37,884 nt of DNA from contig CALXOE010000038.1 in the NCBI GenBank assembly GCA_944389935.1, forward strand, positions 1-37,884, given 5' to 3'. The position numbers and the translations under genes were made by a program. This DNA is from an uncultured Victivallis sp. (lineage in GTDB: Bacteria; Verrucomicrobiota; Lentisphaeria; Victivallales; Victivallaceae). The notes under the pieces are model-generated. The model was not told the DNA's origin. It did not search any database and saw nothing but the letters and a program-made list of their open reading frames with translations. Positions 24,525-33,033 of the stretch are shown piece by piece; position 1 is the stretch's first letter, and each line of letters starts with the position of its first letter.

Positions 24525-25672
24525 AGAAATCTCAAGTTTTCAGTGCGGCGCTGGCCGCTCTGGCTCTGTGTTTCAGCGTTCACGCCGCGCCGCTCCCGGC
24601 CCCCGGGAAATCGGCGGCGGCGACCGGGTCGGCCGCACCGGAACTCGACGTGGCCGCCTGGCCGCAGGGGAAACCGGTCAAACTCGCCGACCTCAAGGGA
24701 AAGAAGTTCGTCGTGCTCTTCTTCTGGACCCTCAGCGAGCAGGGAACCAAGTTCTTCCCCGACGTCGCCCGGCTTTCAAAAGAGTTTGAAAAGAAAGACG
24801 TCGTCTTTCTCGGCGTCGGGATCGACTCGGCGGAATCGATCCGGGAGTTCGTCCGGCTCAAGGAGCTGCCGTTCCCGGTCGCAGCGGACGACCGGCTCAA
24901 CAGCGTCAACCTCTACATGCGCGAACGCGACCGGGTTCCGATGGCCGCCGTCATCGACAAGGAGGGGCGTCTCGTCTGGCGCGGCTCCCCGGCCGTGCTG
25001 GAAGCGGCCCTCAATGAGATCACGACCGGAAAGTACAACCTCAAACAGAACATCGAACGCGAAATCTTCTCCCAGTCGGTCATGGATGCGATGAAGATCC
25101 GCGACTATCCGACCGTTCTCAAACTTCTGAACGCGGAGCTGGTCACCTATCCCGACAACATGGAGCTCATCTCCCTCAAGACCCGCCTGCTCGCGACGCT
25201 CCTCAACCAACCCGACGAAGCGCTCGAGTTCCTCAACGAGAACATCAAACGCGATCCGAAGAACCTCAAACTTCACGAGATGGGCGTCATCGTCCTGCGG
25301 GACGAAGAGCGGTGGAGCGACTTGACCAAATGGTTTGACCGCATCATCAAGGAGTTCGCCGATCAGCCGATCCTGCTGGTCAAATTCGCCCAGCAGGAGA
25401 TGAATCAGCCCGTCGAACAGCTCCGGCTCGAGAACGCCTACAAGCTCTGCCGCGCGGCCTACAACGCGCCGAAATTCAAGAACGACCGGGAGAAAGGGTT
25501 CATCATCGGCGAGTACGCCCGCAGCCTCTACTACTGCGGACGGCCCGACAAGGCGCTCGAAGTCTCCAAAGAGGCGATGGTCCTGCTCAAAGGGACTCCC
25601 GAATTCGAGAAAGCGAAATCATTCGTCACCTACTACAACAAGGTGCTCGTGATCTCGCGCCAGATTCAGTGA
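24521..25672 (+). CDS. Exported thioredoxin-fold protein without catalytic cysteines, with TPR-like repeats
   Basis: 383 aa. A signal peptide covers residues 1-23 (cut after SVHAA). Residues 35-160 have a TlpA/ResA/AhpC-type fold: LADLKGKKFVVLFFW, then VARLSKEFEKKDVVFLGVGID and VPMAAVIDKEGRLVWRG with the cis-proline segment. The CxxC site expected after FFW reads SEQG, so disulfide chemistry is not possible and a binding or scaffold role is likelier. Residues 180-383 are helical TPR-like repeats. ATG 24521 has GGAG 8 nt upstream and overlaps the murB-ddl stop. Cell-envelope location fits its neighbour. Its 3' end overlaps the convergent FAD gene by 7 bp. Confidence 0.87.
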   Translation: MKKSQVFSAALAALALCFSVHAAPLPAPGKSAAATGSAAPELDVAAWPQGKPVKLADLKGKKFVVLFFWTLSEQGTKFFPDVARLSKEFEKKDVVFLGVGIDSAESIREFVRLKELPFPVAADDRLNSVNLYMRERDRVPMAAVIDKEGRLVWRGSPAVLEAALNEITTGKYNLKQNIEREIFSQSVMDAMKIRDYPTVLKLLNAELVTYPDNMELISLKTRLLATLLNQPDEALEFLNENIKRDPKNLKLHEMGVIVLRDEERWSDLTKWFDRIIKEFADQPILLVKFAQQEMNQPVEQLRLENAYKLCRAAYNAPKFKNDREKGFIIGEYARSLYYCGRPDKALEVSKEAMVLLKGTPEFEKAKSFVTYYNKVLVISRQIQ

Positions 25673-28227
25673 GTCTCCCCGGCGCCGGCGAACAGCGCAT
25701 ACCAGGTCTGCACGGAATTCCGGTAGTCGGCCAGCACCGCGGCGGCGGTCTCCGACGCCGGATCGCAGTTCGCCAGCGCTTTTGCCGTGTACAACTCCTT
25801 GAGCTGCGCATTGCGCACCGACGTGTCCACGGTCGACCCGCGCACCCCGTCGAGCACCGCGGCCATATCCCGGAATGCGTGACCGCGGAAGTTCTTCGAC
25901 TTGAGCAGTCGCTCCAGATCCCCCGCCGCCGCAGCACACGGATGCGCGAGGAAATAGAGCGCCACCGCCCGGAAGTGCGAAAACTCCGAAGCCGGGGAGA
26001 GTTCTCCCAGTTTCTCCAGCACCTGCTCCTCCCCTCCGCCGATCCGCGCCAGCGCCATGATCCACACATCGACCACAGAGGCGCTCCGGCCGAACTGCCC
26101 CATGCCGCGGTAATTCCACCCGTCGTCCCACGCCGACGCGGAGAGTGCGCGCACAAGCTCGGCGCGTCCCGCGTCGTTCCCGAGGAACGCCAGCAGCGCC
26201 GCCGTCTGCGGCGCGGGTTCGGCGGCAAAGCGCCGCAGAGCCTCCTCCACCGCCCGTTCCGGATTCAGGAACGCAGAGGCGATCTCCAGATGAGAATCGT
26301 TCTCCTCGAATCCCGCCAGGGAATCCCCGGTCTCGAGAATGGCCGGCGGCAGAATCCCGCGTTCCACAAGCTGCTTCTGCAAATCGCGAATCGGAATCGC
26401 GCGCAGCGCCGTTCCCGCTTTCGCAGCCATCGCGGCGGCGGCACCGGCGGCGTACCCCTGATTCTGAACGTCCGGCTGCATGCGGACCAGCGGCATGCAG
26501 TCCCGGTGGGCGCTGATCCCGAGTCCCGTGACCAGTATCCCCTCCCAGCCCTGCGGCAGCAGAGCCCGGTAAGGAACGTTCGCAAAATAGGGCTGGTGTT
26601 CCGCCGGCTGCAGCAGAAACATCGGATGGCAGACGAATCCGTGCGTATCGAAGTTGCTGCGCGCCACCACCACCGTATCGTGGTACTGCCGGTGCGCAAA
26701 GAAATCCATCGGCTGAAGCTCGATCTCACCGACGATGCGGCGGCGCTCGCGCGTGTCGAGCATCGGCGCAACGTCGAAGTGACCGGCGAATTTTTCATGT
26801 GCCATCGTAAACGCCGCCGTGGCATCGACCACATCGCTGTCGCAGATGAACAGATAATCGGTGTTGAAACAGGGCCGGTCCAGCTCATACGGCGGCAGCC
26901 CCGCTCCCTGCACCGCCGGTTCGGTCTCGACCAGCGGCCGGGTCGGCGCTCCGGCCGCCGCGGCGAGATCCGCATTGCCGCTGGCGTCGACGCAGACCGC
27001 CGCCCCCACCCGGCAGACCCCCCACGGGCCCGCCAGAATCGCACCACACACCCGCGTGCCGTCGCGCAACGCTCCGACCGTGAACGTGTTGTATCGGACC
27101 TCGCAGCCGGAACGGAACAGCTCGCGATTCAGCCACGCGCCCTTGCGCTCGAACGGGGAGTGTCCGCGCAACGGGACGTACCCCTCCGCCGGAGCCATCG
27201 CCCCGACGCCGGAATCGATCTCCTCGGTGAATCCGCAGCAGTTTCCGAACCAGTAACTTGCAATTCGACCCGCCGTGCAGATTCCGCCCGGCATCGAGAG
27301 CTTCTCCGCACAGAGCACCCGCGCACCGTTCCGCGCCGCGGCGATCGCCGCCGGCGCTCCGCCGGTCCCCGCCCCGCAGACGAACACATCGTAACGCGCA
27401 TCAAACGGCAGTGAATTGAGTTCAAACGGAACAGCCGGGCACTTCCGCCAGCGGAACAGCGTCTCGAACGACACCGCATCCCCCCGCCCGTCGCTGGCGC
27501 CGTCGCCGGAGGGAGTGCACGCGGCGGCCCGGCCGAACGAACGGCCCGGAGTCGGCGAGAAAGCGTTTACCTGTGACACAACCTCCTCCTCATCCGGAAG
27601 TTCCGCACGGCCGCCGTCCTGCTCGAATGTCCAGATGCACTCATCCGCGAGCCGAAGCGTCTCCGGAGTCCATGCCGAGGTCCGCATTTCGAGATCGATC
27701 CGCGCGAGCTCCGCCGTCGAACCGCTCTCCAGCCGAAACTCCCTCTCCACCCGGCGGAATTTCATGCCGCAGTCGATCACGTTGAGCGCCACCCGGCAGC
27801 GCCCCTGCCGATTCTCCGGAATCGGCGCAAGCCCGTTGACCACTGCGCGGGCCTCGACCGCGAAAAAGCCGCTGCGCCCCGCGAAAAGCTGGCCGCAGAC
27901 CCGCCCCGCCCCGTCGTACATCGGCGCGACCGGGCGGTTCTGGAACAGATACTCGACCCCGGCGGAAATCATCACGCTGCCGAGAAGCTGCTTGATCCCC
28001 GCCGGATTCGAGTTCGGCACATCGAGCCCGAACTCGGAAAAACGGCGCGCTCTCTCCGGCGAAAACTCGAGTGCCGCGCAGAAATCCTCCCCGAAATAGT
28101 GGTACGGCGTCACACAAAAGACGCTCAGCCCGCGGCGGCGCAGCCGCAGAGCCAGTTTACACAGATCAAATGAACCGCCGATCAGCAGAACATCCGCCGC
28201 GGCAATGACGGGAACCTCGATTCTCAT
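25666..28227 (-). CDS. Large FAD-dependent oxidoreductase with duplicated Rossmann module and HEAT-like tail
   Basis: 853 aa. A second, intact FAD module begins at 279 (YDVFVCGAGTGGAPAAIAAA, GxGxxG at 285-290; then EKLSMPGGICTAG) and ends near 605 with GWEGILVTGLGISAHRD and QNQGYAAGAAAAMAA. Residues 8-150 look like a first, degenerate Rossmann module (DVLLIGGSFDLCKLALRLRRRGLSVFCVT) without the full glycine motif. Residues 620-853 form short helical repeats resembling HEAT units. No signal peptide. It is related to the FAD_oxidored proteins typical of PVC genomes, such as the one at 14410. The substrate is unknown. Start 28227 follows AGGAGTGAGG; its own promoter lies at 28273-28301. Confidence 0.85.
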   Translation of the reverse strand: MRIEVPVIAAADVLLIGGSFDLCKLALRLRRRGLSVFCVTPYHYFGEDFCAALEFSPERARRFSEFGLDVPNSNPAGIKQLLGSVMISAGVEYLFQNRPVAPMYDGAGRVCGQLFAGRSGFFAVEARAVVNGLAPIPENRQGRCRVALNVIDCGMKFRRVEREFRLESGSTAELARIDLEMRTSAWTPETLRLADECIWTFEQDGGRAELPDEEEVVSQVNAFSPTPGRSFGRAAACTPSGDGASDGRGDAVSFETLFRWRKCPAVPFELNSLPFDARYDVFVCGAGTGGAPAAIAAARNGARVLCAEKLSMPGGICTAGRIASYWFGNCCGFTEEIDSGVGAMAPAEGYVPLRGHSPFERKGAWLNRELFRSGCEVRYNTFTVGALRDGTRVCGAILAGPWGVCRVGAAVCVDASGNADLAAAAGAPTRPLVETEPAVQGAGLPPYELDRPCFNTDYLFICDSDVVDATAAFTMAHEKFAGHFDVAPMLDTRERRRIVGEIELQPMDFFAHRQYHDTVVVARSNFDTHGFVCHPMFLLQPAEHQPYFANVPYRALLPQGWEGILVTGLGISAHRDCMPLVRMQPDVQNQGYAAGAAAAMAAKAGTALRAIPIRDLQKQLVERGILPPAILETGDSLAGFEENDSHLEIASAFLNPERAVEEALRRFAAEPAPQTAALLAFLGNDAGRAELVRALSASAWDDGWNYRGMGQFGRSASVVDVWIMALARIGGGEEQVLEKLGELSPASEFSHFRAVALYFLAHPCAAAAGDLERLLKSKNFRGHAFRDMAAVLDGVRGSTVDTSVRNAQLKELYTAKALANCDPASETAAAVLADYRNSVQTWYALFAGAGETH

Positions 28228-28272
28228 AACATCCTCACTCCTGAATATCGGGATAAAACGCTGTTTCCTATT

Positions 28273-28301
28273 AACATAACCCCTCCTTCACCCTGATTCA
28301 A
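28273..28301 (-). promoter_or_regulatory. Promoter of the large FAD oxidoreductase gene
   Basis: Minus strand TTGAAT (28296-28301), 17-bp spacer, TATGTT (28273-28278), about 45 bp before the start codon. This separates the gene from operon B, where I see no terminator. Confidence 0.5.
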
Positions 28302-28354
28302 GCGGGGGACAGCCTCGGAGAAACCGGATTCTTTCCCTTTCCCGCGCCGGGTCG

Positions 28355-29020
28355 TCACAGGGAATCGAACTCCGCGAACCGGGCCTCCAGCAGGGAAAAT
28401 CCCCCGTTCCGATACCGCACCCGGCAGGAGTACCTGCGACAGAATTCACGCCCCTCCGAATCCTCCACGACGACCACCCCCGTGACCTGGTACGTGTCGT
28501 CGGCGAGCGGCTCGATCCCCGTCCGTGCGACACCGAATTCAGCGAACGTGCAGCGGGGATGGCGGATCAGCTTCCGAACATCTCGTATCGTCTTATTCCA
28601 CAATATCTTCCGATCTTCCGACAACGTTCTGCGTTCCGTCGAGTTCCGCTCGATCAGCCGCTCGGAGAGCCCGCGGGAGGAAGCGCCCCGCCCGCCCGGG
28701 ACCCCCGTTCCGCCCGGAGCCGATCCATCCGCTGTGCCCGCCGAACCGGGAGTGCCGCCCCCCGTACGCTCTCCGCCGCCCGACGACTTCGGACGCTCCG
28801 GCTTCCGCTCTCCGCCGCCGGGCTGTTCCGCACGCTCCGGCTTCCGTTCTCCGCCGCCGGGCTGTTCCGCACTCTCCGGCTTCCGCTCTCCGCCGCCCGA
28901 ACGCACTTTTCCCGGGGGGGCTGCCGGCGGCGGATCCGCCGGTTTGTCACAGCCGGAAATCACCGACAGAAACAGGAGCGCCGCCGCGAGAAACCTAATA
29001 CCGATTTCAAACCGTCTCAT
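28355..29020 (-). CDS. Repeat-containing lipoprotein (last gene of operon B)
   Basis: 221 aa. A lipoprotein signal runs to the lipobox SVISGC (C24); the +2 residue is Asp. Residues 42-85 hold three and a half copies of a 13-residue unit beginning GGGERKPE (42-54, 55-67, 68-80, 81-85), followed by Gly/Ser/Pro-rich sequence. The C-terminal domain (about 125-221) is alpha/beta and reminiscent of small periplasmic domains with VVVVEDSEGREF...CRVRYRNGGFSLLEA; two Cys could pair. ATG 29020 has GGAG 5 nt upstream; an in-frame GTG at 29026 would overlap the upstream stop. It is likely the outer-envelope end of the operon B complex, with a flexible extended spacer. No named family was recognised. Confidence 0.82.
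   Translation of the reverse strand: MRRFEIGIRFLAAALLFLSVISGCDKPADPPPAAPPGKVRSGGGERKPESAEQPGGGERKPERAEQPGGGERKPERPKSSGGGERTGGGTPGSAGTADGSAPGGTGVPGGRGASSRGLSERLIERNSTERRTLSEDRKILWNKTIRDVRKLIRHPRCTFAEFGVARTGIEPLADDTYQVTGVVVVEDSEGREFCRRYSCRVRYRNGGFSLLEARFAEFDSL
28764..28897 (-). repeat. 39-bp tandem repeat in the lipoprotein gene
   Basis: About 3.4 copies of a 39-bp unit encoding the GGGERKPE-type repeat. High identity between units suggests recent slippage and possible copy-number variation. Confidence 0.7.
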
Positions 29021-29022
29021 TT

Positions 29023-29937
29023 TCACTCCGACGCTGAATAATCCGCCCGGTCAACAAGCCGCAGCAGAAATTCCTCCGTGATAATCCAGTCGAGCCGGAA
29101 CCCGTTCTCCCGGAAGCGCCGGCGCAGACCGGCGAACACCTCGAACGAATCAGGATCGACAAAACATCTCACAAAATACCGCCCGCGATCGACGTCCGCG
29201 AACAGCCGCGAAAACTCCGCAGAACCGATATCCCCCGAAACCGGCACCCCGTTCCGCGGGATCAGCGTGAGCAAATTCCCCTCGCGCCGGACCTCGACCT
29301 CCCGGCAGCTCAACCCGCCCGGGCCGAGCCGGTGCAAGGCATTCCCGCTCAAAATGATCGTATACGGCTGCAGGTTCGTCGGCTCGCTCTTCGCAAACCG
29401 GATTCGGCGGGGACGCTGCGCGGCTTCCTCTTTCTTCAGTTCCTCCCGCTCCTGAATCCGCCGCTCGCGCTGAGAATGCTCTTCCCGCAGAGCCGCTTCG
29501 ATCCGCTGCTCCTCTTCCTGCAGCTGTTTCGCTCCGGCGGCGTTCCTCTCCCGCTGCCGGGAGATCTCCTGCTCCAGCGCCTCGAGCTGCGACTGTTTTC
29601 CGGCGGCTTCGTTCTCGAGCGCGGCGGCTTCCCGCAGCGCTTTCCGGAGCAGATCCACCTCTTCCCGGGAGTTCGCATCGTCCCGCACAACGTGCGAATC
29701 CGAAAGCCGGAGCCGGGTCTCCATCCTCCCGATCTCCTGCTCAAGAGCCGCGATCCGCCGCCGCTCCTCCTCCAGCACCTGCCGGTCAAGCTCCTGCGGC
29801 GACGCTTCGGAGAGCATCCGCGACACCGCCGAAACCATCAGCACCATGCTGATCGTGATGAACATGACCCCGCCGAACGTATTGCACATCGTGTCCAGCA
29901 GCAGCTCCAGACTGTCCGGTAAATGACGCCCCGCCAT
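29023..29937 (-). CDS. ExbD/MotB-like stator protein with long coiled coil (2 of 2)
   Basis: 304 aa. A short cytoplasmic N-terminus precedes one TM (about 13-38) whose start holds an acidic residue, LLLDTMCNTFGGVMFITIS (D15), the position of the proton-carrying Asp in ExbD/MotB. A coiled coil spans about 47-180, then comes an alpha/beta periplasmic domain (about 190-304). It lacks an OmpA peptidoglycan-binding motif that I can see. ATG 29937 overlaps the previous stop (TGATG); a TTG three codons earlier is possible. It follows the other MotB/ExbD-like protein and the MotA/ExbB-like channel subunit, so the three probably form one ion-driven stator. Confidence 0.82.
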   Translation of the reverse strand: MAGRHLPDSLELLLDTMCNTFGGVMFITISMVLMVSAVSRMLSEASPQELDRQVLEEERRRIAALEQEIGRMETRLRLSDSHVVRDDANSREEVDLLRKALREAAALENEAAGKQSQLEALEQEISRQRERNAAGAKQLQEEEQRIEAALREEHSQRERRIQEREELKKEEAAQRPRRIRFAKSEPTNLQPYTIILSGNALHRLGPGGLSCREVEVRREGNLLTLIPRNGVPVSGDIGSAEFSRLFADVDRGRYFVRCFVDPDSFEVFAGLRRRFRENGFRLDWIITEEFLLRLVDRADYSASE

Positions 29938-30776
29938 CAGAAACAAAACTCCTTTTCCAGCAGCGGGTCCATCCCGTATCCGTAAGTCGGCAGCCGCCGG
30001 GAGAACTCCCGGAACAGATACTCCGCATAGGACGCCCCTCCGGGCTTGATCAGAAACAGAATGTAACAGCCCGACGCCGGATATCGACCGAGCTGCGTCA
30101 GAAGTTCGCCGATCTCATCGGTCACCGTCACCCCGCTGAACCGGATCCCGTGAACCTCCGGAGAGGAAAATTTCTTCCAGCGAAACCCCTCCGCCCCGCA
30201 TTCGACCAGAATCGGCTCGGTATTCCGATCTCCCTCGAACTCAATGGACACGGCATTTCTCTTTTTCCGGATCTCCTCCCGCAGCCGCTGATTCTCCACC
30301 CGCAGCGCCTCCCCGCGACTCTGCGCCTCGCGCGCCTCCCGTCGCCGCTCCTCGAGCTCCTGTTCCCGGCGGGAAAGTGACTCGGCCTCCGCCGCGGACT
30401 GCGTCTGCGCCTCCCGCGCCTGGAGCAGTCGGCGATCCACCTCCGCAACCGTCGCCCGCGCCGTTGCGATCCGCTGCCGGAGACGGCCGCTCTCGTAACG
30501 CATTTCCGCCTCGCTCATCTCCCCGACGGCGTCAAGTTCGTTCGCGAGCGTTTCGAGGCGGCGGCTCATCTCTTCCGAACGCGCCTCGAGACTCCGCCGC
30601 CGTTCGCGCAGCTGCTTCAACTCCTCCATCACCGGGGAATTCCGCTCGAACGTCCGGGTCGTCTCCATCAACTCCAGCGAGAGCAGCAGCACAAAGAGAA
30701 TCATGATTCCGATCAGGGTCGTGACGATATCCTGAAAGGAAAACAGCGAGACCGGCGGATCGGAATCTTTGAACAT
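29937..30776 (-). CDS. ExbD/MotB-like stator protein with long coiled coil (1 of 2)
   Basis: 279 aa. The N-terminal TM (about 14-36) reads FSFQDIVTTLIGIMILFVLLL. D16 sits exactly where MotB has its essential Asp (compare the ADFVTAMMAFFLV pattern of MotB). A charged coiled coil covers about 45-175, and a compact C-terminal domain (about 180-279) contains IEFEGDRNTEPILVEC and YILFLIKPGG. Different from its neighbour in sequence but the same architecture, suggesting a heteromeric stator pair inside a MotA-like pentamer. Start and previous stop overlap (TAATG). Confidence 0.85.
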   Translation of the reverse strand: MFKDSDPPVSLFSFQDIVTTLIGIMILFVLLLSLELMETTRTFERNSPVMEELKQLRERRRSLEARSEEMSRRLETLANELDAVGEMSEAEMRYESGRLRQRIATARATVAEVDRRLLQAREAQTQSAAEAESLSRREQELEERRREAREAQSRGEALRVENQRLREEIRKKRNAVSIEFEGDRNTEPILVECGAEGFRWKKFSSPEVHGIRFSGVTVTDEIGELLTQLGRYPASGCYILFLIKPGGASYAEYLFREFSRRLPTYGYGMDPLLEKEFCF

Positions 30777-31651
30777 TACGACTCGAGCTCCTCACGGATG
30801 TCGATCAGCCGCAGCCGCGAAACGATGTTCCGGTAACAGTACGACGAACATTCGTCCAGAAACGCCTCCTCCTTTTGAACGAGAATCGTCAGCAGCAGCT
30901 GGACGATCAACGCGGCTACCAGCGCAATCAGCGTCGTCTCGAACGCCACCGCCAGCCCGCCGGTCACCCCGCCCAGCGAGCTCTTGAGCTCCGAAAAATC
31001 CGCCCCGCGCGCAACCACAGCACCGAATCCGCCGATCGCCTGCGACAGCCCCAGCACCGTTCCGATGAATCCCGTGACCGGAATCGCCCAGATCAATCCC
31101 CGCGGCAGCGTGTAGGTTCCCTCCGTGTATTTCTCGTCGGCCGCGGCGAGGTCTTTGAGCACGCTCGACACATCCGCCACCCGCCCGATGTTCTTCAGAT
31201 TCGCCAGCGCCTTGAGAATCCGGTTGTGCACGAGAAACCCCTCGGCCATGTACACCCGGCGGTTCAAATGCCGAATCAGCTCCGCCGAGTTCTGCGGCGA
31301 AAGAATGTAGTCCGGATCGTCCGGCAGCAGCCGGATCCGCAGCGCCCGTTTCTGAATCACAAGCTTCCTCCACTTGATGAGCAGAAACGCCAGACTCCAC
31401 ATCGTCAGGAACATCGTGTAATACGGAATCGTGCTCCGATTCTCCGGCCCGCCGTGAAAAAACATGTTCACCATCTGCCAGCGGTTCATCTGCCACAGCG
31501 GATAGAGCAGAAGATAAAACACCCCCGTGAACAGCAAACCCAGCAGCGCCGAGGAGAGATTCCCCACACCGGTGAACCGCCGGGCGGCAAATCCGAGCCG
31601 CGCTTCGGGATCGAGTTTCTTCCAGTTCAATTCATAAGGATGCGATGCCAT
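30776..31651 (-). CDS. MotA/TolQ/ExbB-family proton channel subunit
   Basis: 291 aa. Four TM segments (about 34-52, 76-93, 184-208, 230-257) with the family core: IPVTGFIGTVLGLSQAIGGFG in TM3, then GVTGGLAVAFETTLIALVAALI in TM4, including the Thr and Glu that line the ion path in ExbB/TolQ. A cytoplasmic domain lies between TM2 and TM3. It forms the pentameric channel that turns around an ExbD/MotB dimer using proton or sodium flow. GGAGGAGGG precedes the start. It is followed by two ExbD/MotB-like partners, so the energy-transducing unit of operon B is complete. Confidence 0.92.
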   Translation of the reverse strand: MASHPYELNWKKLDPEARLGFAARRFTGVGNLSSALLGLLFTGVFYLLLYPLWQMNRWQMVNMFFHGGPENRSTIPYYTMFLTMWSLAFLLIKWRKLVIQKRALRIRLLPDDPDYILSPQNSAELIRHLNRRVYMAEGFLVHNRILKALANLKNIGRVADVSSVLKDLAAADEKYTEGTYTLPRGLIWAIPVTGFIGTVLGLSQAIGGFGAVVARGADFSELKSSLGGVTGGLAVAFETTLIALVAALIVQLLLTILVQKEEAFLDECSSYCYRNIVSRLRLIDIREELES

Positions 31652-31675
31652 ATTCCCTCCTCCATCAGGTCCGAT

Positions 31676-33031
31676 TCAGTTCCGGACGAACTCCGCGATC
31701 TCGACCGGATCGCCGATCCCGTCAAGCCGGTCGATCCGCACACAAACCCCGGTGCTCCCCGGCGGCACCCAGCCTGAAACGATTCCGATCACGCGCCCGT
31801 CCTCCAGAAAGACCGGGCTGCCGCCCGCGTTCCGCGCCGGGATGTTGTGCGAAAACAGTGTCTCCCCGGGCGATACCACCTCGGCGCTCCCCGACCCCGG
31901 CTGCGACTGGAGCTCCCCCTCCGCATACCGTGCGACCGGATCGGCCAGATCCCCGTCACCGCTCCGAAGCTGATCGAGCGGAAACCCCAGAAACGCAACT
32001 TGCCTCCCCGCGGTCAACGTCTCCAGCTCCCCGCTCGACGCCCGCGGGAAGCAGACCTCCGACCGCCCCTGTATGATCAGAACCGCGACATCCGGGCGAA
32101 TGATGCGCTCCGTCGTTTTCTGAAACTCCCGGGGCAGCTGGATCTGTTTCACGGCAAACGCCTCCCCGCCCGAACCGCTCAGCCGGATCTCCACGGAATC
32201 CACCCTGAATTCTTTCGACGCAACCGATCCGGAATCGTGAGAATAGAGTTTCTGCGACACTTGTTCCGGCGCTCTGCGGATATCCTGCGCCGTCTGCGTG
32301 TCCGTGACGAAATGCCCCGGTGCAACCGCGAACGCCGTCCCGACCGGGCACGGATAGCGATTTCCATTCCGGTCGACCACCATCGCGACGACCACCCCGA
32401 CCCCGCGCCGGTACTGCTCCGAAACCGGCCGGAGAGTTTCCTCCGCCGGAGTACGGCTTCCGGCGTGCCACCGGAAAACTCCCGCCCCCGCCGCCGCGAA
32501 CAGCAGCACGACAACGATCGCAGCGACAATCGCAATCACAAGCCGCTTCCCGCCGCTCCGCTTCTCCGCGGCCGCAGCAGAGGGCACGGACGGAAACGGA
32601 ACCACCCGCGGCGGTTCTCCCCCGCCGGGAGGACTCCCCGCTGAAATCGGATACGCATGACCGCAGGCGGGACAAAGAACCGGCTCCGCGCTCGACTGCT
32701 GCTCCGGAGTCAACCGGAAACGGTGCTGACAAACCGGGCAGATCGATATGATGAACGGCCGCAGCCCGGCCGAACCGGACTCGCCCGTCCCGGACGGCGC
32801 CTCCGCCGGGCGCAAACGGGGCTCATCGGTCCCGACCGCCCTCGGCGGCGGCGCGGACGGCTCCGGAAGCGGCCCGATATCGATCGCCTCGCGCAGCAGC
32901 ACCCAGCGGGAGCGGTCGATGGAAACCGGCGTATCACCGTCGCATCTCCCGCGCATCAGAAGCTGCCGGATCCTGCCCGTCTCCAGCGGCCCCACAACCT
33001 TGCCGTTCAACCGGATAAAATAGGACGCCAT
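31676..33031 (-). CDS. GYF + zinc ribbon + TM + inactive trypsin-like protein
   Basis: 451 aa. GYF_2 domain at 1-52 (YFIRLNGKVVGP). Zinc ribbon C98-PV-C101 and C120-PA-C123. TM at about 163-185. C-terminal HtrA/trypsin-like fold from about 205. Landmarks are GTAFAVAPGHFVTDTQTA (231-248), PDVAVL with D314, and NAGGSPVF (401-408) followed by DGRVIGI. The catalytic His position holds Gln246 and the Ser position Ala402, with one residue inserted before the Pro, so only Asp remains. I therefore expect a periplasmic binding domain and not a protease. The start is placed at ATG 33031 (GGAG 10 nt upstream); a GTG at 33037 overlapping the previous stop is the alternative. It links cytoplasmic GYF/zinc modules to the periplasm beside the motor genes. 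Confidence 0.87.
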   Translation of the reverse strand: MASYFIRLNGKVVGPLETGRIRQLLMRGRCDGDTPVSIDRSRWVLLREAIDIGPLPEPSAPPPRAVGTDEPRLRPAEAPSGTGESGSAGLRPFIISICPVCQHRFRLTPEQQSSAEPVLCPACGHAYPISAGSPPGGGEPPRVVPFPSVPSAAAAEKRSGGKRLVIAIVAAIVVVLLFAAAGAGVFRWHAGSRTPAEETLRPVSEQYRRGVGVVVAMVVDRNGNRYPCPVGTAFAVAPGHFVTDTQTAQDIRRAPEQVSQKLYSHDSGSVASKEFRVDSVEIRLSGSGGEAFAVKQIQLPREFQKTTERIIRPDVAVLIIQGRSEVCFPRASSGELETLTAGRQVAFLGFPLDQLRSGDGDLADPVARYAEGELQSQPGSGSAEVVSPGETLFSHNIPARNAGGSPVFLEDGRVIGIVSGWVPPGSTGVCVRIDRLDGIGDPVEIAEFVRN

Positions 33032-33033
33032 TG

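Noticed and set aside
31676..33031. Active HtrA/Deg serine protease
   Set aside because: Catalytic His and Ser positions hold Gln and Ala.
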